DNA of 64,000 nt from NCBI RefSeq assembly GCF_051660745.1, contig NZ_JBOFQF010000037.1, positions 1 to 64,000 on the forward strand, written 5' to 3'. Every line of letters starts with the position of its first letter. The first letter of the stretch is position 1. Source of the DNA: Segniliparus sp051660745. Lineage in GTDB: Bacteria; Actinomycetota; Actinomycetes; Mycobacteriales; Mycobacteriaceae. This document shows, piece after piece, positions 24,221 to 32,961 of this stretch. The notes below the pieces were generated by a model that worked only from the letters and a program-made list of their open reading frames with translations, ran no database searches and was not told where the DNA came from. The position numbers and the translations under genes were made by a program.

Positions 24221-25468
24221 ATGCCCGACGTCGTGTTCCCACTGGATTCCACCAAGCCCTTCACCGACCAGGCGATCATCGGGCATAACCGCTGGCATCC
24301 CGACATCCCCGCAGCCGTGTGGGTCAAACCAGGCGACTCGTTCCGCGTGCACTGCCGAGAGTGGTTCGACGGGGCGATCCACAACGACGACTCGGCAGAG
24401 GACATCAAGCACGCGCCGCTGAACGGGGTGCATGTGCTCTCCGGCCCGATCGGCGTGGAGGGGGCGAAACCAGGCGACCTCTTGCTCGTGGACATCCTCG
24501 ACATCGGTCCGATCCCGCAGGAGGACAAGGGGCCGCTCGCGGGGCAGGGCTGGGGCTACACGGGGATCTTCCCGACCGACAACGGCGGCGGCTTCCTCAC
24601 CGAGCAGTTCCCCGACGCGTACAAGGCGGTCTGGGACTTCTCCGGCCAGACGGCGACGTCCCGGCATATCCCGCGCGTGAGCTTCACCGGGATCGTCCAC
24701 CCGGGGCTCATGGGCACGGCGCCGTCGGCAGGCCTTTTGGCGAAATGGAACGCCCGCGAAGCCGCGCTCATCGCCACCGACCCCGAGCGCGTGCCCCCGC
24801 TCGCGCTGCCGCCGCAGCCGGACAGCGCCATCCTCGGCTCGCTCTCCGGCGCGGATTTCGACCGGGCCGCCGCAGAGGCGGCCCGCACCGCGCCGCCGAG
24901 GGAGAACGGCGGCAACCAGGACATCAAGAACCTCACCAAAGGCACGCGAGTGTTCTACCCGGTGTTCGTGGACGGGGCGAACCTCTCGGTCGGGGACCTG
25001 CACTTCTCGCAGGGAGACGGGGAGATCACATTCTGCGGGGCCATCGAGATGGGCGGTTTCATCGACCTGCGGGTCGAAGTGATCAAGGACGGCATGGCGG
25101 TCTACGGGGTGTCGGAGAACGCGGTCTTCGTGCCGGGGAACACCGATCCGCACTATTCCCAGTGGCTCGCCTTCTCCGGGACGTCGGTGACGTTGGGCGG
25201 GGAGCAGCGGTATCTGGACTCGCACCTCGCCTACCAGCGGGCCTGCCTGCACGCCATCGACTACCTGACGAAATTCGGCTACTCCCCGGAGCAGGCGTAC
25301 ATGATCCTGGGCGCGGCCCCCATCGAGGGGCGGCTGTCGGGCGTGGTGGACATCCCCAACGCCTGCGCGACCGTGTACATCCCGACAGCGATTTTCGACT
25401 TCCCGGTGGTCCCGTCCTCGGACGGTCCGGTCAAGATCGATCCGGGGATGGGCGTGCCGAAGGCGTAG
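24221..25468 (+). CDS. fmdA: Formamidase / acetamidase
   Basis: A 415-residue cytoplasmic enzyme that hydrolyses formamide or short amides to ammonia and the acid. Family segments are IIGHNRWHPDIPAAVWVKPG, CREWFDGAIHNDDSAEDIK, LNGVHVLSGPIGVEGAKPGD, FTGIVHPGLMGTAPS and HFSQGDGEITFCGAIEMGG; the C-terminal part has the conserved SVTLGGEQRYLDSHLAY. The length is that of FmdA from Methylophilus (about 405). GAAAGG precedes the ATG. It follows fmdB. The released ammonium would feed the same nitrogen pool as AmtB. Substrate preference cannot be read from the sequence. Confidence 0.92.
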   Translation: MPDVVFPLDSTKPFTDQAIIGHNRWHPDIPAAVWVKPGDSFRVHCREWFDGAIHNDDSAEDIKHAPLNGVHVLSGPIGVEGAKPGDLLLVDILDIGPIPQEDKGPLAGQGWGYTGIFPTDNGGGFLTEQFPDAYKAVWDFSGQTATSRHIPRVSFTGIVHPGLMGTAPSAGLLAKWNAREAALIATDPERVPPLALPPQPDSAILGSLSGADFDRAAAEAARTAPPRENGGNQDIKNLTKGTRVFYPVFVDGANLSVGDLHFSQGDGEITFCGAIEMGGFIDLRVEVIKDGMAVYGVSENAVFVPGNTDPHYSQWLAFSGTSVTLGGEQRYLDSHLAYQRACLHAIDYLTKFGYSPEQAYMILGAAPIEGRLSGVVDIPNACATVYIPTAIFDFPVVPSSDGPVKIDPGMGVPKA

Positions 25469-25474
25469 CCCCCG

Positions 25475-25480
25475 TAAGCT
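25475..25480 (+). promoter_or_regulatory. -10 box, predicted leaderless promoter (rsmI)
   Basis: TAAGCT, 6 nt, ATG 25487, in the 18-bp gap after fmdA. No ribosome binding site. Confidence 0.5.
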
Positions 25481-25486
25481 GGCGGC

Positions 25487-26320
25487 ATGCTCGTCCTCGC
25501 CGCCACGCCGCTCGGAAACCCCTCGGACGCCAGCCAACGGCTCAAAGACATGCTCGCCTCGGCGGCAGTGGTCGCGGCCGAGGACACGAGGCGGGCGAAA
25601 GACTTGGCCCGCGCGCTCGGGGTCCGGATCGAGGGGCGGTTGGTGAGCTTCCACGACCACGCGGAGGAGCAGCGGACCGCGCAGCTCGTCGCCGAGCTGC
25701 GCGACGGGCAGACCGTGCTCGTCATCAGCGACGCCGGGACGCCGCTGGTGAACGACCCCGGTTTCCGGCTGGTCCGCGCCGCTGTGTCGGAGGGCCTGCC
25801 GGTGACGTGCCTGCCGGGGCCGTCGGCGGTCACCACGGCCCTCGCGCTCTCCGGGCTGGCCCCGGACCGGTTCTGCTTCGAGGGGTTCGCCCCACGCAAA
25901 TCGCAGGCCCGCAGGACCTGGTTCGCCGAACTGCGCGCCGAGCCCCGCACCTGCGTTTTCTTCGAAGCCCCGCACCGGCTCGCGGAATGCCTCGCGGACG
26001 CGGCCGCCGAACTCGGGGCCGAGCGACGGGCGGCGGTCTGCCGGGAGCTCACGAAAACATATGAGGAAGTGCGCCGGGGCACGTTGGGGTCGCTCGTGGA
26101 ATGGGCTGCCGACGGCGTGCGGGGCGAGATCACCGTGGTGCTCGCGGGGGCCGAGGCCGGGACTGCGGATATGACGGGCTTGGTGCGAAAAGTGGAGCAG
26201 TTCGTGGCGGCGGGGGCCCGGTTCAGCGAGACGGTCGCGCTGGTCGCCGCCGAGGCAGGCGTCGCGAAACGGGAGCTTTACGCGGAGGCGGTCGCCGCTC
26301 GGAAGTCCGCCGAGGACTGA
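25487..26320 (+). CDS. rsmI: RsmI, 16S rRNA (cytidine1402-2'-O)-methyltransferase
   Basis: A 277-residue SAM-dependent enzyme that methylates C1402 in the ribosomal decoding centre. Motifs: LVLAATPLGNPSDAS at the N-terminus, AAEDTRRAKDLARALG, VLVISDAGTPLVNDPG (SAM-binding tetrapyrrole-methylase fold), CLPGPSAVTTALALSG, FFEAPHRLAECLAD and CRELTKTYEEV. The length is normal. The gene converges with pabB, and the last 43 bp of the two coding regions overlap on opposite strands. The neighbourhood rsmI, pabB, metG, tatD, rpfB, rsmA matches the mycobacterial order. Confidence 0.94.
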   Translation: MLVLAATPLGNPSDASQRLKDMLASAAVVAAEDTRRAKDLARALGVRIEGRLVSFHDHAEEQRTAQLVAELRDGQTVLVISDAGTPLVNDPGFRLVRAAVSEGLPVTCLPGPSAVTTALALSGLAPDRFCFEGFAPRKSQARRTWFAELRAEPRTCVFFEAPHRLAECLADAAAELGAERRAAVCRELTKTYEEVRRGTLGSLVEWAADGVRGEITVVLAGAEAGTADMTGLVRKVEQFVAAGARFSETVALVAAEAGVAKRELYAEAVAARKSAED

Positions 26321-27555
26321 CCGGGCTCGGGGGCGGAGCCGGAAACGGCGATCGTGCTGGCGGCTTTGTCCAAGCACTCCTGCCATTCCTGGTCCGGGTC
26401 GGAGTCCGCCGTGATCCCGCCGCCGACCCCGAGCCGCATCGCGCCCCCGGCGGCGATCGACACGGTCCTGATCGCGACGTTCAGCTCCAGTCCCTGCGCG
26501 GGCGAGGACATCCCGACCGCGCCGCAGTACATGCCGCGCCCGTCGGCCTCCCAGGACGACAGCAGCTCCCGCGCCCGCAGTTTCGGCGTGCCGGTGACCG
26601 ACGCGGGCGGGAAGGTCGCGGCGACCAGGTCGCCGTCGCTGACCTCGGGGTCGAGCTCGGCGGCCACGCTGGAGACCAGGTGCCACACGCCGGGGGCTTC
26701 GCGCACCTCTAGCAGCCGGGTGACGCGCACCGATCCGGTGCGGGCGAGCTGGCCGAGGTCGTGGCGCACCAAGTCCACGATCATCACGTTCTCCGCGACG
26801 TCTTTGGCGGACGCGCGCAAGAGGGCCGGGTCCAGCCGCCTCGGCAAGGTGCCCTTGATCGGGCTCTCCACCACGCTTGTCCCACGCCTGCGCAGATAGA
26901 GCTCGGGGCTGAAGGAGGCCACGGCGCCCCAGTCGCCCGCCAGGTACGCGGCTTTCGCCGGGCGGGAGGCCTCGGTGACGGCGAGGAAGAAATCGAGCGG
27001 ATCGCCCCGCAGCTCGCCGGTGAAATGCGTGGTCACGCACGCCTGGTAGACCTCGCCGTCCGTGATGGCGGCGAGACAGGCGCGCACCGCGCGTTCGTGG
27101 GCCGCGCGGTCGGGCGCGGTCCACGAGCAGCGGAACGGCCGCTCGCCGTCGCCGCCCGCGCGGACGATCTCGCGAAGCCGGGGCGGGCAGGGCTCGTCGT
27201 TCTGGGACTCGAACCACCATAGGCCCGCTTGGTCCAGGCGCAGCACCTGTTCGGCGAAACCGCCCACCACGGCGGGCAGGCCGTCTTCCCCGGCCCGGTC
27301 CGGGTAGGCGAGCGCGCCGATCCAGCCGCCGCCGACGGCGGCTTCGTCCGGCAGATCCGTTCGCAGGGCGGGGCCGAAGTCGGGCAGCGCCGTGCCGGGG
27401 AGCGCGACCAGGCTCGGGGCGAGCACGGCGCGCGAGCCGAACCAATCCCCGACAAGGGCTGCGGGGGGCGCGGCCCCCGCCTGCTCCGCGAGCGTCCGCA
27501 GGGCGCGAAGGACCGGTCCAGGGCCTAGGCCCTCACCGAGACATTCGACGCGCAC
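26278..27555 (-). CDS. pabB: PabB-type aminodeoxychorismate synthase component I
   Basis: A 425-residue chorismate-utilising enzyme that makes 4-amino-4-deoxychorismate for folate. GTG 27555 gives VRVECLGEGL and a normal length; the much longer open frame upstream runs into the lipoprotein gene and is not coding. Catalytic-domain motifs: YQACVTTHFTGEL, FSPELYLRRRGTSVVESPIK followed by GTLPR (catalytic Lys), DVAENVMIVDLVRHDLGQLA, FPPASVTGTPKLRA and LGVGGGITADSDPDQEW. The N-terminal domain is shortened relative to TrpE. Twenty bp upstream lies a lipoprotein gene that continues the metG operon. It overlaps rsmI tail to tail by 43 bp. Confidence 0.88.
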   Translation of the reverse strand: MRVECLGEGLGPGPVLRALRTLAEQAGAAPPAALVGDWFGSRAVLAPSLVALPGTALPDFGPALRTDLPDEAAVGGGWIGALAYPDRAGEDGLPAVVGGFAEQVLRLDQAGLWWFESQNDEPCPPRLREIVRAGGDGERPFRCSWTAPDRAAHERAVRACLAAITDGEVYQACVTTHFTGELRGDPLDFFLAVTEASRPAKAAYLAGDWGAVASFSPELYLRRRGTSVVESPIKGTLPRRLDPALLRASAKDVAENVMIVDLVRHDLGQLARTGSVRVTRLLEVREAPGVWHLVSSVAAELDPEVSDGDLVAATFPPASVTGTPKLRARELLSSWEADGRGMYCGAVGMSSPAQGLELNVAIRTVSIAAGGAMRLGVGGGITADSDPDQEWQECLDKAASTIAVSGSAPEPGQSSADFRAATASA

Positions 27556-27575
27556 GTGACAAGAGTGCCAGATGC

Positions 27576-28331
27576 TCAGATCGCGTTGAGCTTGTCCACC
27601 GTCTGGGCGACGAGTCTCACCAGGAGCGCTTTCTGGTCGTCTCCCGACCCGGACACGATCATCGAGCTCGCCGAGACGAGCACGCCTCGCGCTTTCGCGC
27701 GAACCACCGCCATCAGGACGCGGGCCTCGCTCGCGTGGATGATTGTTGCTCGACCTGCGGCTTCGCCTTTGATCGCGCTTGTGTCGATCAAGGCTGAGCT
27801 GAAGCCTACGCTCAGCATCCGCCCTTGCATCGACATCTGGGCGGTGACATTCCCACAGGGCCGCACGCTCTCCTGGAGCGCATGGGGGGCTCCCCATGCG
27901 CCCGCGTCCTTCGTGGCGAAAACCACGACCGAGCTTTGGTCGAAGACGCCCTGGTCGTTCGGGATCATGGCGATGGTGCTGGCGACGAAATCCCCTGGGA
28001 TCGACGATCCGGGCGAGGAGACGAACTCGGCGGCGAACTCTCGGCATCCGTCCGGAACGACCACGCTGATCACAGTGCTCCCGTCGTCGAGCCCCGGCAG
28101 CGCCAGGGGCGGGGCGTCGTGCGCCTCCACACGCCAGTTCTCCGGGAAGTCCGACTTGGCCGGCATGGCCTTCTTGAGGGAGTCGAGCGCGTCTGCGGAG
28201 GCCGGCCGGTCGCTGCTCTGCGCAGGGACGTGGTCTGCGGAGTGCGCGGCGCACCCCGCCACGAGCAGCGCGGCGCAGGCCGCGGCGAGAGCCTCGCCTC
28301 GGCCATGCCGTGTCGCGAGCAGTGTTGTCAC
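27576..28331 (-). CDS. Lipoprotein, paralogue of its upstream neighbour
   Basis: A 251-residue lipoprotein with lipobox VAGC (Cys27). GTG 28331 overlaps the TGA of the preceding gene in the sequence GTGA, so translation is coupled. The mature part shares its whole layout with the upstream paralogue: LKKAMPAKSDFPENW, then EFVSSPGSSIPGDFVAST, a conserved Cys (RPCGNV), IKGEAAGRATIIHA and a final LVRLVAQTVDKL. Two or three cysteines are kept in both copies. It resembles the broad class of mycobacterial lipoproteins with a sensor-like domain, but I cannot name the family. Operon position behind metG and before pabB gives no functional clue. Confidence 0.8.
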   Translation of the reverse strand: MTTLLATRHGRGEALAAACAALLVAGCAAHSADHVPAQSSDRPASADALDSLKKAMPAKSDFPENWRVEAHDAPPLALPGLDDGSTVISVVVPDGCREFAAEFVSSPGSSIPGDFVASTIAMIPNDQGVFDQSSVVVFATKDAGAWGAPHALQESVRPCGNVTAQMSMQGRMLSVGFSSALIDTSAIKGEAAGRATIIHASEARVLMAVVRAKARGVLVSASSMIVSGSGDDQKALLVRLVAQTVDKLNAI

Positions 28332-29053
28332 AGCTTGTCGAGCTTGTCCACGGTCTGGCCGACCAGCTTCACGAGGAGCCCCCGCTGGTCCTCGCCGACT
28401 GCGGGGTTGGTGTGCGAGGTCGCCACGACGAGCACGCCGCGCGCTTGCGCCCGCACAACCACGAAGGAGGTTGCCTCGTCGCCCGCGTGGATGACTGTGG
28501 CGCGGCCTGCGGCCTCGGCTTTGATCGCGTTGGTGTCGACCGGCGAGGAGGCGAAGTCCGCCGAGTTCGACGTGCCGCCGACCGAGAGGTCGACAGTCAC
28601 GTCCGAGCAGTCCCGCAGGCTGTCGCGGATCGCCGCCGGGCTCCCCCAGTTCTTCGTTTTCCGGGCGGCGATGATCGTGACCAAGCCCGATCCGGGGGCC
28701 GGGATGCGGGCGCTGACGCTGGAGACGAACTCCCCGGGGATCGAGGACCCGGGGGACGAGATGAACTCTGCGGCGAAGTCCAAGCACCGGCCTGGCGTGG
28801 CCGAGCTGATCTGCGTGTTCGTGCCGTTGATCCCCGGCAACGCCGCCGGGGGAGTCGACTGCGCCTGCACCTGCCATCCGTCCGGGAAGTCGTTTTTCCC
28901 AGGCATGGCTTCTCGCAGCGAGGAGATCGGGGCGCTTGCCAAGCCTGCCGAGCCGTTCGACGGGCGGGCGTCCGAGGAGCCCGCTCCGTTGCCGCAACCG
29001 CTCGCGGCGAGCGCGAGGATGACGGCCCCAATGGCCGCGCCGCGCGTTCTCAT
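28328..29053 (-). CDS. Lipoprotein, first of a paralogous pair behind metG
   Basis: A 241-residue lipoprotein with lipobox AASGC (Cys20). The ATG at 29053 overlaps the metG stop as ATGA, and its own TGA overlaps the GTG of the next gene, so metG and both lipoproteins are translationally coupled. Shared motifs with the paralogue: LREAMPGKNDFPDGW, EFISSPGSSIPGEFVSS, DCSDV, IKAEAAGRATVIHAG and LVKLVGQTVDKLDKL. The pair looks like a tandem duplication that entered the conserved metG-pabB neighbourhood. Surface or periplasmic location is predicted; role unknown. Confidence 0.8.
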   Translation of the reverse strand: MRTRGAAIGAVILALAASGCGNGAGSSDARPSNGSAGLASAPISSLREAMPGKNDFPDGWQVQAQSTPPAALPGINGTNTQISSATPGRCLDFAAEFISSPGSSIPGEFVSSVSARIPAPGSGLVTIIAARKTKNWGSPAAIRDSLRDCSDVTVDLSVGGTSNSADFASSPVDTNAIKAEAAGRATVIHAGDEATSFVVVRAQARGVLVVATSHTNPAVGEDQRGLLVKLVGQTVDKLDKL

Positions 29054-30594
29054 GCGTCCTCCTTTGGCAGGGCCAGCCTCGGGAACACTCCCTTGGGCTC
29101 TGGCAGTTCGAGCCCCGGCGAGAGCCGGGACGGCAAGTCCGCGAAGGACCGGGCCGAAGCGCTTTGCCCGAGCAGGTCGAGCAGCTTCTCCGTGGCCTGC
29201 GGCATCGCGGGTTGCAGCAGGATCGACACCTGCCGGACCACTTCGGCGGTCACGTACAGGATCGCGCCCATCCGTCCGAGGTCCTCTTTGAGCGTCCACG
29301 GGGCCTGGGCGGTGAAGTACCCGTTCGCGTGGGACACCACGTCGAACACCGTCGCGAGCGCCAGGTCCGGCCGCTGCGACTCGAAATGCGGCCGGTACGC
29401 GGCGAGCAGGGCGTCCGCCTGGGCGAGCAGGGCCTCGTCGTCGGCGGTGAGCGCCCCCGGCTCGGGCACGGACCCCTCGAAGTTCTTCGCGATCATCGTG
29501 AGGCATCGCTGCGCGAGGTTGCCGAGACCGTTGGACAGGTCCGCGTTCGCGCGGGTCACGATCGCCTCGTCGCTGTAGGAGCCGTCCTGCCCGTATGGGA
29601 TCTCGCGCAGCGCGAAGAACCGCACCGCGTCCTGGCCGAACGTCTCGATGAGCCAGAACGGGTCGAGCCCGGTGCCTGCGGATTTGGACATCTTCTGGCC
29701 TTTGTTGAGCACGAAGCCGTGCCCGAAGATCCGTTGCTGCGGCTCGATGCCTGCCGAGAGGAGGAACGCGGGCCAGTAGACGGCGTGGAAGCGGGTGATG
29801 TCTTTCCCGATGATCCCCAGGTCTGCGGGCCAGAACTTCGCGACGTTCGCCTCGTCGTCAGGGAAGCCGACGGCGGTCAAATAGTTCGTGAGCGCGTCCA
29901 CCCACACGTACATCACGTGCCCAGGGGCGCCGGGGACCGGCACCCCCCAGTTGAAGCTCGACCGCGAGATGGACAGGTCTTTCAGCCCCTGCGACACGAA
30001 GCTCACGATCTCGTTGCGCCGAGAGTCCGGGCCGATGAACTCGGGGTGCTCCTCGTAGAGCTTGAGGAGCCGGTCCTGGTACGCCGAGAGGCGGAAGAAG
30101 TACGTCGACTCCTCGGTCCAGACGACCGGAGTCCCGGTGGAGACGGCGATCCGGACGCCGTCCTCGCCGACCTCGGTCTCCTCCTCGCCGTAGAACGCCT
30201 CGTCGCGGACGCTGTACCAGCCCGCGTAACGCCCCTCGTACACGTCCCCGTTCGCGGCCATCCGCCGCCACAGCTCCTGGCTCGCCTTCGCGTGCGCAGG
30301 CTCGGTGGTGCGGATGAACCGGTCGTACGAGCTGCCGAGCGCGGCGTGCAGCTCGAGGAAACGCTCGGCCATCCGGTCGACGAAGGCCTGCGGGCTGACG
30401 CCTTCCTTTTCGGCGCTTTGCTGGACTTTCAGCCCGTACTCGTCCATGCCCATGCTGAAGAAGACCTCTTTGCCGTCCAGCCGGGCGAAGCGGGCGAGCG
30501 CGTCCGCCGAAATGAACTCGTAGGCGTGCCCGAAATGCGGCGTGCCGTTCGCGTACGTGATGGCCGTTGTCTGGTAGTAAGGCTGCCTCGTCAT
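29050..30594 (-). CDS. metG: Methionyl-tRNA synthetase
   Basis: A 514-residue class I aminoacyl-tRNA synthetase. ATG 30594 gives MTRQPYYQTTAITYANGTPH and the HFGH (HIGH-type) signature; the longer open frame upstream only translates a copy of the dispersed repeat. Other motifs: FSMGMDEYGLKVQQSAEKEG, YVWVDALTNYLTAVGFPDD, GIIGKDITRFHAVYWPAFLL and the KMSKS loop (KGQKMSKSAG). It has no zinc-knuckle cysteine cluster and no C-terminal tRNA-binding extension, like mycobacterial MetG. The stop overlaps the first lipoprotein gene. A TACTCT box lies 9 nt before the start. Confidence 0.95.
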   Translation of the reverse strand: MTRQPYYQTTAITYANGTPHFGHAYEFISADALARFARLDGKEVFFSMGMDEYGLKVQQSAEKEGVSPQAFVDRMAERFLELHAALGSSYDRFIRTTEPAHAKASQELWRRMAANGDVYEGRYAGWYSVRDEAFYGEEETEVGEDGVRIAVSTGTPVVWTEESTYFFRLSAYQDRLLKLYEEHPEFIGPDSRRNEIVSFVSQGLKDLSISRSSFNWGVPVPGAPGHVMYVWVDALTNYLTAVGFPDDEANVAKFWPADLGIIGKDITRFHAVYWPAFLLSAGIEPQQRIFGHGFVLNKGQKMSKSAGTGLDPFWLIETFGQDAVRFFALREIPYGQDGSYSDEAIVTRANADLSNGLGNLAQRCLTMIAKNFEGSVPEPGALTADDEALLAQADALLAAYRPHFESQRPDLALATVFDVVSHANGYFTAQAPWTLKEDLGRMGAILYVTAEVVRQVSILLQPAMPQATEKLLDLLGQSASARSFADLPSRLSPGLELPEPKGVFPRLALPKEDA

Positions 30595-30616
30595 GGTTCT
30601 TTTAGAGTACGGCACG

Positions 30617-30685
30617 CCCTGGCGGCGATCTGCTGCGTTGTCGGCTTCTCGCGTGCCCCGCTCGTTCCTCGCAAACCTGGCAGCG
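30617..30685. repeat. Dispersed element, copy C (truncated)
   Basis: GCGGCGATCTGCTGCGTTG, TCGGCTTCTCGCGTGCC and CGCTCGTTCCTCGC match the 5' half of copies B and F. The 3' half with the CTCATCCA core is missing and no outer arms pair. It lies between the divergent metG and tatD starts rather than after a stop codon. Confidence 0.7.
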
Positions 30686-30695
30686 AGATTTTGGA

Positions 30696-30701
30696 TAAGC
30701 T
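30696..30701 (+). promoter_or_regulatory. -10 box, predicted leaderless promoter (tatD)
   Basis: TAAGCT, 6 nt, GTG 30708; no ribosome binding site. Confidence 0.5.
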
Positions 30702-30707
30702 CGTGCG

Positions 30708-31553
30708 GTGGCAAAGTCCTCCAAGTCCAAAGAACCCCCTCCTGTGCCGGAGGGCGTCGGCCCGCTGGTCGACGCGCACACCCATCTCGACGCGTGCGGG
30801 GCGCACGACGCCGAGTCGGTCCGCCGCGTGCTCGACCGCGCCGCGTCGGCAGGGGTCGGGCGGGTCGTGACGGTGGCGGACGGCCTCGCGTCGGCTGAGT
30901 TCGCGGTGTCCGCCGCGAACTGGGACCCCAGGGTGTGGGCGGCCGTCGCCGTGCACCCGTCGCGGGCGAACGTCCTTGACGAGGCGGCGAAGGAGAAGCT
31001 CGAAGCCCTCGCCCGGGACCCGAGGACCGTGGCGGTGGGGGAGACCGGCCTGGAGTGGTTCTGGATCGGCAGGCTGGAGGGCTGCGCGAGCAAAGAGGAG
31101 CAGTTCGAGTCGTTCCGCTGGCACATCGACCTGGCGAAGCGGGTCGGCAAGCCCCTCATGATCCACAACCGCGAAGCCGACGAGGACGTGCTCAAGACCC
31201 TGGACGACGAGGGGGCTCCCGAGACGGTGATCATGCATTGCTTCTCCTCGGACGCGGCGATGGCGCGCGAGTGCGTCGACCGGGGCTACGTGCTCTCCTT
31301 CTCCGGCACGGTGAGCTTCGCCAACGCCGCCGCGCTGCGCGAGGCGGCCCCCCTGGTCCCGGACGGGCAGCTCGTGGTGGAGACGGACGCGCCCTTTTTG
31401 ACCCCGCACCCGTATCGCGGCGCCCCGAACGAGCCGTACTGCCTGCCCTACACCGTCGCGTCGCTCGCCGCGCTCCGCGGTGTGGAGCCTGCGGAGCTCG
31501 CGGCCTCCAGCACGGCCACGGCGGAACGGGTGTACCGGCTCGGCGCTGTGTGA
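30708..31553 (+). CDS. tatD: TatD-family metal-dependent hydrolase / DNase
   Basis: A 281-residue TIM-barrel hydrolase. Metal ligands appear in LVDAHTHLDACG (His-x-His), VGETGLEWFW (Glu), MIHNREADEDV (His), MHCFSSD (His) and ETDAPFLTP (Asp). Insert-free length is normal for the family; members act as 3'-5' DNases. GTG 30708 is used, leaderless, beginning MAKSSKSKEPPP. It is followed by rpfB, the mycobacterial order. The window shows no sign that it belongs to Tat protein export despite its name. Confidence 0.92.
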   Translation: MAKSSKSKEPPPVPEGVGPLVDAHTHLDACGAHDAESVRRVLDRAASAGVGRVVTVADGLASAEFAVSAANWDPRVWAAVAVHPSRANVLDEAAKEKLEALARDPRTVAVGETGLEWFWIGRLEGCASKEEQFESFRWHIDLAKRVGKPLMIHNREADEDVLKTLDDEGAPETVIMHCFSSDAAMARECVDRGYVLSFSGTVSFANAAALREAAPLVPDGQLVVETDAPFLTPHPYRGAPNEPYCLPYTVASLAALRGVEPAELAASSTATAERVYRLGAV

Positions 31554-31657
31554 CGCCGTCGGCGCGTTGATTGATCGTTCAACGAGAAATCCCAGATCAG
31601 AACGTTTCCATTTGACCACATGCGCCACACCTGCCCCATTACGTCACATTGTTCCGC

Positions 31658-31687
31658 TTGCCAACGCGCAACGCGGGTCGTTATGCT
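31658..31687 (+). promoter_or_regulatory. Predicted rpfB promoter (-35 and -10)
   Basis: TTGCCA, 18-bp spacer, TATGCT, a good housekeeping-type promoter. It would start transcription near 31694 and leave a leader of about 65 nt with GGGAGA just before the rpfB ATG. Confidence 0.6.
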
Positions 31688-31758
31688 GACGTGATAATCG
31701 ATGATCGCGAACAAACGAGCACGCGGCGAGAGCAGTTGAGCGCGCCGCTGGGAGAACG

Positions 31759-32961
31759 ATGACCGACGAGAACGAGACACACGAATCCGCCGATCCGAGC
31801 GACGGGGCCCAGCGCGGCGAGAGCAAGCCGCCCCGGTCGTTCCGGGAGCGGCTCGCCTTCCGAGGCGCTGTCGCAGCCTTGCTGCTCGCTGTCGGCGCGG
31901 GCGGCGCGCTCGTCCTCGCACAGCGTCACACTGTCACTATCGACGTGGACGGTTCCGCGCGCGAGTTCACCACGACGAAGGGCAAGGTCGGCGAGGCGCT
32001 CGCCGAGGCGGGCTACCGGGTCCGCACGAGCGACAGGGTCAGCCCGGCGTTCGGCGCCGAGGTCGCCGACGGGCAGCGGATCACGCTTTCGCGGGCGCGC
32101 ATCCTTCGCGTGGTCGCGCTCGGGCCGGACGGGAACCCGGTGTCCGACAAGAACCTTGTCACCACGGAGCGCACTGTCACCGCCGCGCTCGCCGAGCACG
32201 ACATGACCACGACGGACGGCAGCGTCGGAGCCGTCGGCGACCAGCGGATCCCGCTCGAAGGCTTCCTGGTGAAGCTGCGCACGCCTCGGACGCTCACGGT
32301 GTCCGACGGCGGCGTCTCGCACCAGGTGCGGGTCGTCGGCGGCACCGTGCGGCAGGTGCTCGACAGCGCGGGCGTGCAGCTCGGCGCCCAAGACTTCGCC
32401 GAGCCGGGCCTCGACGCTTCCATCGACGGCGCGCAGATCCTCGCGGTCAACCGGGTCGAGACCAAGACCGAGACGGTGACCGAGTCCTACCAGCCGGAAG
32501 ACCAGCTGATCAAGGACGAGTCGAAGAACTTCAGCTGGTCGGAGCTGACCGACCCCGGCGCTCCGGGCACGCAGCGCGTCACGTACTCCATCCGATACGT
32601 CAACGGGCAGGCGGTGGAGCGGACCCCGCTCGACCGCACCGTCCTCGAAGAGGGCCGGGCCCGCGTCATGCAGGTGGGCGCGAAACCGGGCACCGAGGTC
32701 CCCCAGGTGTACGACGGCGGGGCCTGGGACTCCTTGGCCGCATGCGAGTCCGGCGGCAACTGGCACATCAACACGGGCAACGGCTTCTACGGCGGCGTGC
32801 AGTTCGACTTCGGCACCTGGCTCGCGCACGGCGGCGGGAAGTACGCCCCTCGCGCGGACCTCGCCAGCCGTGAGGAGCAGATCGCCATCGCGCGTGTCAC
32901 GCAGCAGTCCCAGGGCTGGGGCGCGTGGCCGGTGTGCTCCATCAAAGCCGGCCTCCGCTGA
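31759..32961 (+). CDS. rpfB: RpfB, resuscitation-promoting factor
   Basis: A 400-residue exported peptidoglycan hydrolase that stimulates growth from dormancy. Parts in order: a charged N-terminus, a transmembrane anchor (about residues 33-55), three DUF348 repeats (RHTVTIDVDGSAREFTTTKG, RILRVVALGPDG, LVKLRTPRTLTVSDGG), a G5 domain (from about residue 235) and a C-terminal lysozyme-like Rpf domain WDSLAACESGGNWHINTGNG with catalytic Glu330 and TWLAHGGGKYAP. This complete layout matches Mycobacterium tuberculosis RpfB. The coding end overlaps the start of rsmA by up to 37 bp. Confidence 0.95.
   Translation: MTDENETHESADPSDGAQRGESKPPRSFRERLAFRGAVAALLLAVGAGGALVLAQRHTVTIDVDGSAREFTTTKGKVGEALAEAGYRVRTSDRVSPAFGAEVADGQRITLSRARILRVVALGPDGNPVSDKNLVTTERTVTAALAEHDMTTTDGSVGAVGDQRIPLEGFLVKLRTPRTLTVSDGGVSHQVRVVGGTVRQVLDSAGVQLGAQDFAEPGLDASIDGAQILAVNRVETKTETVTESYQPEDQLIKDESKNFSWSELTDPGAPGTQRVTYSIRYVNGQAVERTPLDRTVLEEGRARVMQVGAKPGTEVPQVYDGGAWDSLAACESGGNWHINTGNGFYGGVQFDFGTWLAHGGGKYAPRADLASREEQIAIARVTQQSQGWGAWPVCSIKAGLR

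Noticed and set aside
31554..31758. Possible cyclic-di-AMP riboswitch before rpfB
   Set aside because: Such riboswitches are known upstream of rpf genes in actinobacteria, but the predicted leader is only about 65 nt and none of the conserved blocks I know is visible.
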